From the NCBI GenBank assembly GCA_027038805.1, contig JALWGO010000057.1:1-15913 (forward strand): DNA of 15,913 nt, given 5' to 3'. The notes under the pieces were generated by a model. The model was given only the letters and a program-made list of their open reading frames with translations, made no database searches and was not told the DNA's origin. Shown here piece after piece: positions 1-6,561 of this stretch. This stretch comes from Thermoprotei archaeon (lineage in GTDB: Archaea > Thermoproteota > Thermoprotei_A > Sulfolobales > WANQ01). The first letter of the stretch is position 1, and the number at the start of each line of letters is the position of its first letter. A program made the translations under genes and the position numbers.

Positions 1-618
1 CTACTTAATCCAACGCTTATACCTATAATCTTAGTATTATTTCTAGTAGACACATTCGATACTATGGGAACCGTACTAGGCTTGGGATTAAAGGCTGGTT
101 TCATAAAGAAGAACCAAGGCGATGACCTTGGCCTCGAAAAAGTATTCCACGTTGACGCTCTAGCAACAGTCTTCGGCGCAATCTTTGGCACTAGTACGGT
201 TGGAACATTTATTGAATCAGCTACGGGCATAGAGGAGGGAGGTAGAACGGGGCTAACCTCACTTGTAACAGGACTATTATTCCTCGCAATGCTTCCACTA
301 GCACCAGTGATAGCGGTATTAAATCCAGGCTTCCTTCAACTAGCATCTGCTCCAGCACTCATAGCCGTAGGCATATTGATGATGAGTGTTGTCCAACACA
401 TTGATTTCACAGACATTGTTCAAGTTGTACCAACGGTTATTACAATAGCCTTCATGCTCTTCACATATAATATAGCGTTGGGTATAGCGGCAGGACTAGT
501 AGCCTATCCACTCACAGCACTAGTAGCGGGGAGAGGCAGAGAAGTACACCCAGTTGCATGGGTGCTACTAGCGATAGCGTTACTATTATTCATATTCTAC
601 CCCTACCCCAAGCCATAA
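1..618 (+). CDS. NCS2 (AzgA/PbuG-type) purine nucleobase permease, C-terminal part
   Basis: An integral membrane transporter, probably importing hypoxanthine, guanine or adenine with a cation. The frame is open from base 1, so the N-terminal part lies left of the window and 205 residues are visible. The AzgA/PbuG branch is recognised by DTFDTMGT just before the conserved Gly-rich stretch, then FGTSTVGTFIES and EEGGRTGLTS, the substrate-pathway signatures of this family. At least five hydrophobic segments follow, and the protein ends with a short Pro-rich tail (FYPYPKP), as is normal for the family. The ATG at base 64 lies inside a conserved segment and is not a real start. A nucleoside ABC transporter and RpiA in the same window fit a purine salvage role. 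The family call is firm; the exact base transported cannot be told. Confidence 0.9.
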   Translation, partial: LLNPTLIPIILVLFLVDTFDTMGTVLGLGLKAGFIKKNQGDDLGLEKVFHVDALATVFGAIFGTSTVGTFIESATGIEEGGRTGLTSLVTGLLFLAMLPLAPVIAVLNPGFLQLASAPALIAVGILMMSVVQHIDFTDIVQVVPTVITIAFMLFTYNIALGIAAGLVAYPLTALVAGRGREVHPVAWVLLAIALLLFIFYPYPKP

Positions 619-625
619 TACATAG

Positions 626-634
626 TTTTTTAAA
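626..634 (+). promoter_or_regulatory. TATA box of the small membrane protein gene
   Basis: TTTTTTAAA is centred 26 bases before the ATG at 656, the archaeal TATA-to-start distance. No Shine-Dalgarno motif precedes that ATG, so the transcript is probably leaderless. The T run lies just after the permease stop and could also serve as its terminator. Confidence 0.5.
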
Positions 635-655
635 CTCGATAACCCCCTTTAGAAA

Positions 656-1021
656 ATGGTTGCTACAATGGATCTCGTGTTCATGTATCTTGGGGTCTTG
701 TCGCTGATTTACCCTATAGTATTAATTGTTGTAGGCGTAATCCTATACGTCATGTTGAGCAATAGAAGTAAATCCACGCTACTAGGGTTAGCATTCATAG
801 TCTATGGGATACTAGATATCATAGCGCGTCTAATATTTATGTTACCTGCAATGAGCGCTATGCCAGCTCCTCATCCCGGAGTAGAACTTATAGTAATGGC
901 TAATATTGTTTCATCAATTATCCGTATCATAGCATTGATAATATTTGCAGTTCTAGTAATAATAGGTGTCAATAAAATACTGGAAAGTGAGACAAAACTA
1001 CCGCCGCTACCGCCAAGCTAG
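656..1021 (+). CDS. Small three-helix membrane protein, unknown function
   Basis: A 121-residue protein that I do not recognise. It has three hydrophobic segments at about residues 9-33, 42-64 and 78-106, joined by short polar loops (SNRSKS after the first, a Pro/Met-rich loop with PAPHPG after the second). It ends in a Pro-rich tail (KLPPLPPS). There are no cysteines or obvious catalytic motifs. ATG 656 is chosen because a TATA box lies 26 bases upstream; Met5 is an alternative. The gene meets the CoA-transferase gene tail to tail with only six bases between the stops. A helper of the preceding permease is possible, but nothing beyond position supports it. Confidence 0.7.
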   Translation: MVATMDLVFMYLGVLSLIYPIVLIVVGVILYVMLSNRSKSTLLGLAFIVYGILDIIARLIFMLPAMSAMPAPHPGVELIVMANIVSSIIRIIALIIFAVLVIIGVNKILESETKLPPLPPS

Positions 1022-1027
1022 GCACAT

Positions 1028-2224
1028 TTACTCAATTACACCCTTTCTACGTAGATCCTCGATTTCTTCTTCATTGTATCCTAGTTCGCGTAGAATCCTG
1101 ACAGTATGTTCTCCCTTTAACGGTGGAGGAATTGTACTCATAGCTCTCTCCTTATTAATCCATACTGGGTAGGCAAGCTGGGGTATTTTCTCGAGCAACG
1201 GGTGAGGTAGTTCAACTACTAGTTTACGCTGAACCACATGTGGGTCCTTAAAGACCTCGTCTACCTCATAGACCGGTGCTACTGGTACTCCATACTCCTC
1301 GAATAGCTTTATCCAATAGCTCCTGGGCTTCTCCTCAAATATTTCTTGAAGTATACGTGTAAGCTCCTCTCTATGTCTTACTCTATCGGGATTAGTCTTG
1401 AATCTCGGGTCTTCAGCTAAATCAAGCCTACCTAAGGCTTCACAAGCCTTCCTCCATAACCGGTCATTAGCGGCCGCTAAAATGAAGTATTTTCCGTCAC
1501 CTGCACGGAAGGCTTGGTAAGGTACTATTGATGGGTGACCTGACCCAAGTCTACGTGGCTTCTTCCCAGTCATTAGGTATATTACTGGTATATACACCAT
1601 AGAGTATATAGCTGTATCATACATTGGTACCTCAATGTAGACTGGCCCCCTTAATCTTCCCTCACGCTTAGCTAGAAGAGCCGACACAATATTTAACGCA
1701 GACATATATCCCGTTATAACGTCGAATAGGGCAAAGCTAACCCTTACGGGTGGTCTCCCTTCTTCTCCAGTAGAAGCCATTAAGCCACTCATTCCCTGGA
1801 TTAGTACATCGTATGCTGGTTTATCACGATAGGGTGTGTTCTCTAAGCCGAACCCCTTTATACTACAGTAAACGAGTTCCGGGTTTACTTTAAACAAGGT
1901 CTCTGGGTCTACGCCTAGTTTTTCTCTAACACCAGGCCTATAGTTCTCTATTACAACGTTTGCCTTCTCTACAAGCCTATATACTATTTCCCGACCCTCC
2001 TTCTCCTTCAAGTTTACAACAATGCTCTCCTTTCCACGATTAGCACTTGAAAAATAAGCACTAAACCCCTTGACAAGTGGGCTCCAAGTCCTTGTCTCAT
2101 CGCCTCCCGGAGGCTCTACCTTGATTATACGTGCTCCTAGATCAGCTAGAAGCATTGTTGCAAAAGGTCCTGCAAGGGTATGGCTTAAATCAACTACCGT
2201 TATACCCTCCAACAACCTATTCAT
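1028..2224 (-). CDS. Family III CoA-transferase (CaiB/BaiF, formyl-CoA transferase type)
   Basis: A cytosolic enzyme that moves CoA between carboxylic acids through an aspartyl-CoA mixed anhydride. At 398 residues it has the normal family length. Family marks are the opening LLEGITVVDLSHTLAGPFAT, then LADLGARIIKVEPPGGDETR (27-45), a NRGKES block (62-67), VVIENYRPGV (90-99), PAYDVLIQGMSG (136-147) and the ALFDVITG segment, whose Asp168 is the expected nucleophile. The C-terminal half carries GVPVAPVYEVDEVFKDPHV, also typical. The ATG start has a weak GAGG-like motif upstream. The gene lies 62 bases downstream of rpiA on the same strand and may be cotranscribed. No acyl-CoA dehydrogenase, hydratase or acyl-CoA lyase gene accompanies it, so the substrate cannot be named. 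Family call secure, substrate unknown. Confidence 0.92.
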   Translation of the reverse strand: MNRLLEGITVVDLSHTLAGPFATMLLADLGARIIKVEPPGGDETRTWSPLVKGFSAYFSSANRGKESIVVNLKEKEGREIVYRLVEKANVVIENYRPGVREKLGVDPETLFKVNPELVYCSIKGFGLENTPYRDKPAYDVLIQGMSGLMASTGEEGRPPVRVSFALFDVITGYMSALNIVSALLAKREGRLRGPVYIEVPMYDTAIYSMVYIPVIYLMTGKKPRRLGSGHPSIVPYQAFRAGDGKYFILAAANDRLWRKACEALGRLDLAEDPRFKTNPDRVRHREELTRILQEIFEEKPRSYWIKLFEEYGVPVAPVYEVDEVFKDPHVVQRKLVVELPHPLLEKIPQLAYPVWINKERAMSTIPPPLKGEHTVRILRELGYNEEEIEDLRRKGVIE

Positions 2225-2286
2225 CTCTAACGCCTCACGCTATACTATCCTTGTATTTGAGGTGATAACAGTTTAATGTATTTCCT

Positions 2287-2991
2287 CTATTTCTTCTCTA
2301 AGACTTTAGCTTCATCCTCATAGCCTACTATTACCTTATCAGCTAGTTTAACAAATAATCCCGTTTCAACTATTCCGGGTATCATTTTAAGTTCGTGTTC
2401 TAGGCTGTTAATGTCTACGGGTTCGTCTAAGTGCAAGTCTACTATTACTCCAAAAGTATCAGAGACTACTGGCCCATACTTGCCTTTCACTGGCCTCCTA
2501 ATACTTACATGGTATCCCTTGTTTCTCAAGTACTCTTCTACGAAAGATAATGCGTAGAAGTTTACTTCAAGTGGGATGGGATGTTTTTCTCCCAGCCATC
2601 TAACAAGTTTAGAGTAGTCGACAATGAATACTCTATATTTGGAATAATATGTGAGGATTTTTTCGAGAAATAATGCGCCGCCACCACCCTTAATCATGTT
2701 CAAGTCGGGGTCTACTTCATCGGCTCCATCAACGTAGAAGTCTATTTTGCTAAGACTTGATGGGTGGATGGTGTTGAAACCGTATTCTCTCATCTTCAAT
2801 ATAGTGTCAAGAGATGATGCGGTAAAACACTTGTCAGTTAAAGTATTCTTAAACCTAGCCAACTGCTTAATGAATTCCTCAACTGTAGAGCCTGTACCAA
2901 CACCTATAATACCTATATCATCAATACGGTTCAATAATTCTTCTACAGCCTTTCTAGCAGCATTCATCTTGGCCAACTTCAAGTCAAACAA
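2287..2991 (-). CDS. rpiA: Ribose-5-phosphate isomerase A
   Basis: Interconverts ribose 5-phosphate and ribulose 5-phosphate in the cytosol, the main link between ribose from nucleosides and sugar phosphates in archaea that lack an oxidative pentose pathway. At 234 residues it has standard length. The phosphate loop GVGTGST (30-36), the DGADEVD block (88-94) and KGGGGALFLEKIL (101-113) are all present. Asp88, Asp91, Lys101 and Glu110 have the same spacing as the E. coli catalytic residues Asp81, Asp84, Lys94 and Glu103. The TTG at 2991 is chosen because it gives the usual N-terminal helix before GTGST and lies about 30 bases after a TATA-like box; the ATG at codon 9 is the alternative. The CoA-transferase follows on the same strand. 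Confidence 0.95.
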   Translation of the reverse strand: MFDLKLAKMNAARKAVEELLNRIDDIGIIGVGTGSTVEEFIKQLARFKNTLTDKCFTASSLDTILKMREYGFNTIHPSSLSKIDFYVDGADEVDPDLNMIKGGGGALFLEKILTYYSKYRVFIVDYSKLVRWLGEKHPIPLEVNFYALSFVEEYLRNKGYHVSIRRPVKGKYGPVVSDTFGVIVDLHLDEPVDINSLEHELKMIPGIVETGLFVKLADKVIVGYEDEAKVLEKK

Positions 2992-3018
2992 CCATACACA
3001 ATGTTAACAGCAATTAAG

Positions 3019-3025
3019 CTATAAA
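3019..3025 (-). promoter_or_regulatory. TATA box of rpiA
   Basis: On the minus strand TTTATAG lies about 31 bases before the TTG start of rpiA, predicting a leaderless or very short-leader mRNA. Read on the plus strand the same bases give CTATAAA, so the element could also serve a plus-strand transcript through the GC-rich stretch at 3060-3165. Confidence 0.4.
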
Positions 3026-3059
3026 CATACCGTCCTAACAGTAGACAGCCAAGACTTGG

Positions 3060-3165
3060 AGGTTTGAGAAGGGGCTCGGGCCGTGGCCTCCTTCTTCACG
3101 GTCCTCCGGTCAATCATCTGTTGTCCGGCAGTTCTTCGAGGGGGCCATGACCTCATAGCCCAGTT
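3060..3165. ncRNA. Candidate structured non-coding RNA, class unknown
   Basis: A GC-rich island (51 of the 80 bases at 3071-3150 are G or C) in AT-rich DNA between pspC and rpiA. It holds several inverted repeats. One hairpin at 3142-3161 has arms GGGC-ATG and CAT-GCCC with one mismatch and a four-base loop. Another at 3078-3108 pairs GGGCCGTG with CACGGTCC around an 11-base loop. CCGG at 3106-3109 can pair with CCGG at 3124-3127, and GGGCT at 3072-3076 could close the element with AGCCC at 3157-3161. It is not a tRNA, 5S or SRP RNA, and I see no C/D box pair. Strand is uncertain: the wobble position favours plus in one stem and minus in the other, and a good minus-strand TATA box lies at 3186-3193. 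Boundaries are approximate. Confidence 0.4.
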
Positions 3166-3185
3166 AGATAGATTTTCCTTTAGGG

Positions 3186-3193
3186 TTATAAAA
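3186..3193 (-). promoter_or_regulatory. TATA-like box ahead of the GC-rich candidate RNA
   Basis: On the minus strand TTTTATAA lies after the pspC stop. A start about 26 bases further would fall near 3163, exactly at the edge of the GC-rich hairpin region. This is the main argument for a separate minus-strand transcript there. Confidence 0.4.
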
Positions 3194-3210
3194 GGTATTT
3201 TTATGGTAGC

Positions 3211-3714
3211 CTACTTGTTCTCGTATTTCTTCAATGTTTTAACTATGATGATTATGCCTAGAGCTAAGAGTAATGCTCCGATAGCTGCTCTCACTATAAA
3301 TGCTATGAATCCTAGAGAGGCTATGAATGCTCCGAGGATGTCTACGGTGAACATGGTTGAGGATAGTAGAGATAGACCTATGAGAACTAGTACTACGCCT
3401 ACGACGAGTAATAAGATTGCCTCAATATCTCTAGAGGAGAGTTCTACTGGTCTTGGAGAAGTAGTTGGAGTAGGAGAAGGAGTCGTCCCACTACTTTCTT
3501 TTGCCTTTATCTCGGATTCCTTCGGCATTATTATGCAAGCTATTAAGTATAGTATTAGAGTTGCAGCCGGATTCAATATGAATAATAAGGCTACGGCTAA
3601 ACGAACAATAGTAGGATCAACATTAAAGTACTCAGCTAACCCCCCACATACACCGCAAAGGATCTTCTCGCGCTCACTCCGATAAAGTCTTTTCAATAAA
3701 CCTCCCCTTCCCAA
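3211..3714 (-). CDS. PspC-domain membrane protein
   Basis: A 167-residue membrane protein. The PspC domain fills about residues 8-65: LYRSEREKILCGVCGGLAEYF, then NVDPTIVRL and a hydrophobic helix ending in the usual MPKE. A Ser/Thr/Pro linker (SSGTTPSPTPTTSPRP) follows, then two or three further hydrophobic segments and a basic tail. In bacteria PspC belongs to the phage-shock envelope-stress response; in archaea its role is not established. The start is uncertain. The TTG at 3714 opens the frame, but GGAGGT at 3705-3700 falls just inside it and would serve the TTG at 3696 (codon 7), and a TATA-like stretch at 3716-3724 also suits the later start. No PspA gene is near. Confidence 0.85.
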   Translation of the reverse strand: MGRGGLLKRLYRSEREKILCGVCGGLAEYFNVDPTIVRLAVALLFILNPAATLILYLIACIIMPKESEIKAKESSGTTPSPTPTTSPRPVELSSRDIEAILLLVVGVVLVLIGLSLLSSTMFTVDILGAFIASLGFIAFIVRAAIGALLLALGIIIIVKTLKKYENK

Positions 3715-3762
3715 TAATATATGGTATTCGAAAGATATGTTCTAAGGCCACTGTTTCTGCAA

Positions 3763-3777
3763 GTCTTCCGAGAAGAC
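3763..3777. repeat. Short inverted repeat between divergent genes
   Basis: GTCTTC-CGA-GAAGAC is a perfect six-base inverted repeat in the 183-base gap between pspC and the asparaginase gene. It could be an operator or a small hairpin. The rest of this gap holds the two divergent promoters and no other gene that I can see. Confidence 0.3.
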
Positions 3778-3815
3778 TATAAGCTTTTTCGGCAAATAGC
3801 CCTCGGTAAGCTCAC

Positions 3816-3836
3816 TTGTTTAAACAATATATTTAA
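3816..3836 (+). promoter_or_regulatory. Promoter of the asparaginase gene with adjoining palindrome
   Basis: AATATATTTAA at 3826-3836 is a good TATA box and predicts a start near 3858 with a leader of about 40 bases. The perfect 12-base palindrome TTGTTTAAACAA (3816-3827) overlaps its upstream edge, where TFB and activators or repressors bind, so it is a candidate operator. Confidence 0.45.
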
Positions 3837-3897
3837 CCAGTACAAGCTGACTAGTAAAACGATTACCGGGTAAGCATGGTTTCGAGGCGTCGCCTAG

Positions 3898-4863
3898 TTG
3901 AAGATTGTTACATCAAGAGTAGAGCCCCCAGTAATAGTTGTACATGGTGGAGCTGGTTCTTGGAAAAGAGTATTCAATGACCCCGACTACCCTTATAGTC
4001 TCCAAGACATATCGGGTTTGATAAAAAAGAGTATTGAGGAAGGATACAAGGTATTAGAAGGCAAGGAAGCCCTGCTAGCTGTTGTGGAATCAGTGAAAGT
4101 ATTAGAGGATTCTGGTATGCTCAATGCTGGAATAGGTAGTGCTCTAAATATTGCTGGAGAAGCAGAAATGGATGCAGCAGTAATGGATTCTAAGGGTAGA
4201 GTAGGAGCAGTTGGTGCAGTTAAGTATCCTCGAAACCCTGTTCAACTAGCACTCCTAGTAGCATTGGAGACAGATCATGTTGTCATAGTTGGTAAAGGCG
4301 CTGACATGCTTGCTGAGAAATATGGGTTGGAGCAGAGGGGGGTGCCGCCAGACCACATATTTAAACGGTATAATAGACTTCTATCAGATCTCATCCAAGG
4401 AAAGGAAACAGAGCTTCGATGGAAGAAGATATTGAAGCTAGCAAAACTCTACGGATACATAGCGGATACTGTTGGAGCAGTAGCATTAGACAGGAAGGGA
4501 ACCCTAGCAGTAGCAACGAGTACTGGTGGAATATGGCTTAAGCATCCTGGGAGGCTAGGCGATACACCGATAATAGGAGCAGGATTCTACGCCAATGACA
4601 AGGTCGCAGTAACAGCTACCGGGTACGGCGAAGTAATAACGAAATCCCTGGCATCACGTACACTAGCAGAATACATTGATAGAGGCATGGATCTAAGAGA
4701 AGCATGTAGGCAAACAATACTTAGAGCAGAAGAAATAGGAGGCAAACGTGTGATCGGGATAATAGCGGTAACGAGTGAAGCCGAAGTATGCTTAGCCTAC
4801 GATACAGATGGCATGCCCTCAGGATACAAGGCTATAGATAGAGAGTACTTGATCGAGCTATAA
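3898..4863 (+). CDS. Plant-type L-asparaginase / isoaspartyl peptidase (Ntn hydrolase)
   Basis: A cytosolic hydrolase that frees aspartate from asparagine or from isoaspartyl dipeptides. It is made as a precursor that cuts itself to expose an N-terminal threonine. Family marks are VIVVHGGAGSW near the N terminus (12-22), LNAGIGSALNIAGEAEMDAA (75-94) and the cleavage site AD-TVGAVALD, which makes Thr191 the nucleophile. ATSTGGIWLKHPGRLGDTPIIGAG then supplies the second threonine and substrate-binding residues, followed by ATGYGE. At 321 residues it has typical length, with a long linker before Thr191 that becomes the end of the alpha chain. A TAG lies directly before the TTG at 3898, so this is the first possible start; GAGGCG eight bases upstream can act as binding site. 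Which substrate it prefers cannot be read from the sequence. Confidence 0.92.
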   Translation: MKIVTSRVEPPVIVVHGGAGSWKRVFNDPDYPYSLQDISGLIKKSIEEGYKVLEGKEALLAVVESVKVLEDSGMLNAGIGSALNIAGEAEMDAAVMDSKGRVGAVGAVKYPRNPVQLALLVALETDHVVIVGKGADMLAEKYGLEQRGVPPDHIFKRYNRLLSDLIQGKETELRWKKILKLAKLYGYIADTVGAVALDRKGTLAVATSTGGIWLKHPGRLGDTPIIGAGFYANDKVAVTATGYGEVITKSLASRTLAEYIDRGMDLREACRQTILRAEEIGGKRVIGIIAVTSEAEVCLAYDTDGMPSGYKAIDREYLIEL

Positions 4864-4892
4864 TGAAAAATGTTTTCTGTGGAAGAAGGTAT

Positions 4893-4905
4893 TATCCAGT
4901 TTTTT
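4893..4905 (+). terminator. T-run terminator after asparaginase
   Basis: A run of six T (4900-4905) lies about 40 bases past the stop, ahead of the next promoter. Archaeal intrinsic termination needs little more than such a run. Confidence 0.4.
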
Positions 4906-4915
4906 GATGGTTAAC

Positions 4916-4948
4916 TTTAACTCCTAGTTAAACAAGGTATATAAATAA
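4916..4948 (+). promoter_or_regulatory. Promoter of the nucleoside transporter genes, with candidate operator
   Basis: TATATAAATAA at 4938-4948 is a strong TATA box preceded by AAGG (BRE-like), predicting transcription from about 4969. Just upstream, TTTAAC-TCCTA-GTTAAA (4916-4932) is a perfect six-base inverted repeat with a five-base spacer, in the position of a regulator site for a substrate-controlled transporter. Confidence 0.55.
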
Positions 4949-4977
4949 GCTCCTTGGTTATAATATAAGTGTAAATA

Positions 4978-4983
4978 GGAGGT
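4978..4983 (+). promoter_or_regulatory. Ribosome binding site that decides the binding-protein start
   Basis: GGAGGT ends nine bases before the ATG at 4993, but directly touches the in-frame TTG at 4984. The spacing supports the ATG as the true start. Confidence 0.65.
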
Positions 4984-4992
4984 TTGTGGGAG

Positions 4993-6426
4993 ATGGGTAA
5001 AGTAATACGCGGTCTATCTTCTTCAGCCTATATAGGAATAATCATAATAGTAGCAATAGTAGTGGGAATAGCAGCATATTATGCTGGTTCAATGTCCGCG
5101 CCTAAAACAGTGTCGACTACGACTATTACGCAGACTACAACTATTACTCAGACGAAGACTATAACAAAAACAGTAGCCGCAACGCCTACAACAACTACAA
5201 CAACCACGCAGACAACAACACCGACCAAGACAACGTCTCCATCGCCTACACCAACAGTAACGGTTCCACCAAATGCTCCAAAGAAGTTAGCAGTGGTCTA
5301 TGATATAGGTGGTAGGGGAGACCTAAGCTTCAACGATATGGCCTACCTAGGTGCAAGTAAAGCATCTAAGGACTTCGGCTTAGAGCTAGTGGAAGTACAG
5401 AGCAAGACTGAGGCAGACTACTTGCCGAACCTTAGAAGCCTTGCTCGCAGTGGGCACTACACGCTAATAGTAGCCGTAGGGTTCCTGATGACTGATGCTG
5501 TTAAACAAGTAGCAGATGAATATCCAAACCAGTTATTTGCAATAATTGACGGCTACATACCCGATAAGCCAAACGTATTAAGCGTGCTATTCAAGGAGCA
5601 CGAGGGTAGTGCTCTTGTGGGAGCATTAGCAGGCATGGTAGCACACCACTACAATTGCTCAGCAGTAGGAGTAGTCCTGGGAATGGAGATACCAGTCCTA
5701 TACAAGTTCGAAGCCGGATACTACTGGGGCATAAGATATGGTGAACAAGTATACAAACAACACACTGGCGAAAACATAAAGCCACTAAACATCCTATGGA
5801 CCTATACTGGAGCATTCAACGATCCAGCTAAGGGTAAGACAGCAACCGAGGCCCAGCTAGCACAAGGTGCATGTATAGTATACAATGTCGCAGGTGCTAC
5901 TGGTCTAGGAATATTCGAAGCAGTAGAAGAAGCAGCAAAAGCTAAGGGCAGAGACATGGGACCACCCTTCGCAATAGGAGTTGACAGCGACCAAGACTGG
6001 ATAAAGCCAGGCTTCATACTAGCCAGCATGGAGAAGCGTGTAGACGTGGGTGTATATAAGGCGGTTGAGAGAGCACTACTATACTATGCTGGCAAGATCA
6101 AGAAGTTTGGCGGCGTCATGGAGCTAGGCCTCAAGGAGGGAGGCGTAGCTATAAGCAAGATCCAAGACCTAGAAACCTTCCTAACAATAGCAGAACAAGC
6201 TGGTAAAAAGATAAACAAAACACAAATAATAGAGAAGATCAAGAAAATGAGATCCGAGATACCGCAATGGATATGGCAAGAAGTCGATAAGCTAGCTGAC
6301 ACATTGAAGACGAACCCAGATGTAGAAGTCATGGGCTTAAAGTTCTCACAGATCGAGAAGATGATACCTTTAGATGCCAATGAGATCAAACAGATACGCC
6401 AGCAATTAGGTGTACCAACAGGTTAG
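4993..6426 (+). CDS. BMP-family (BmpA/PnrA-like) nucleoside-binding protein of an ABC importer
   Basis: The substrate-binding part of a nucleoside importer, held outside the membrane. Starting at ATG 4993 it has 477 residues (480 from the less likely TTG 4984). In order it shows a single N-terminal hydrophobic helix (about 13-36) with no lipobox cysteine, a roughly 55-residue Thr/Ser/Pro tether, and the BMP domain from about residue 98. The domain carries AVVYDIGGRGDLSFNDMAY, the family's ligand-binding opening, then GFLMTDAVKQVADEYP, FKEHEGSALVGALAGM, IGVDSDQDWIKPG and ELGLKEGGVA. Thr-rich tethers are usual for crenarchaeal binding proteins. About 50-70 charged, helical residues extend beyond the usual end of the family. 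The ATPase and two permeases follow, which supports purine-nucleoside uptake; the exact ligand is inferred. Confidence 0.92.
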   Translation: MGKVIRGLSSSAYIGIIIIVAIVVGIAAYYAGSMSAPKTVSTTTITQTTTITQTKTITKTVAATPTTTTTTTQTTTPTKTTSPSPTPTVTVPPNAPKKLAVVYDIGGRGDLSFNDMAYLGASKASKDFGLELVEVQSKTEADYLPNLRSLARSGHYTLIVAVGFLMTDAVKQVADEYPNQLFAIIDGYIPDKPNVLSVLFKEHEGSALVGALAGMVAHHYNCSAVGVVLGMEIPVLYKFEAGYYWGIRYGEQVYKQHTGENIKPLNILWTYTGAFNDPAKGKTATEAQLAQGACIVYNVAGATGLGIFEAVEEAAKAKGRDMGPPFAIGVDSDQDWIKPGFILASMEKRVDVGVYKAVERALLYYAGKIKKFGGVMELGLKEGGVAISKIQDLETFLTIAEQAGKKINKTQIIEKIKKMRSEIPQWIWQEVDKLADTLKTNPDVEVMGLKFSQIEKMIPLDANEIKQIRQQLGVPTG

Positions 6427-6473
6427 CAAGGACTACTTTTATCTTCAACTAAAAACAATAATATTATAAACCA

Positions 6474-6485
6474 TTATATTTTTTA
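6474..6485 (+). terminator. T-run between binding protein and ATPase genes
   Basis: A TATATTTTTTAC stretch (six T at 6479-6484) lies about 55 bases past the binding-protein stop. It may release much of the transcript, giving more binding protein than membrane parts. The TATA-like ATTATAAA at 6463-6470 could start a second transcript. Confidence 0.35.
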
Positions 6486-6511
6486 CTAATAACAAACCTT
6501 CCTAAAAGTAA

Positions 6512-6561
6512 AGTCTCACTAGAGACTAGGGGCTACTCCCTTGAACGATATTATTGTTCAA
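6512..6561 (+). promoter_or_regulatory. Two inverted repeats around the ATPase start codon
   Basis: AGTCTC-ACTA-GAGACT (6512-6527) is a perfect hairpin directly before the AGGGG ribosome-binding motif. The start codon itself lies in the arm of a second one, TTGAAC (6541-6546) paired with GTTCAA (6556-6561) across nine bases. Together they could limit translation of the transporter ATPase; this is inference from pairing only. Confidence 0.3.

Noticed and set aside
3019..3156. A 45-codon minus-strand frame from ATG 3156 through the GC-rich candidate RNA
   Set aside because: It is rich in Arg, Ser and Thr with codons unlike its neighbours, has no ribosome binding site, and the opposite strand is open too. 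High GC content explains the lack of stops.
3083..3685. Open frame of 200 codons on the plus strand opposite pspC
   Set aside because: It runs antisense to a gene with a clear PspC domain, has low-complexity composition and no recognisable motif.
4984..4992. TTG at 4984 as start of the binding-protein gene
   Set aside because: The GGAGGT motif touches this codon directly, leaving no spacer; the ATG nine bases later is properly spaced.
5101..5280. Thr-rich repeats in the binding protein as a DNA repeat element
   Set aside because: The repeats are imperfect and in frame, and encode the surface tether usual for crenarchaeal binding proteins.
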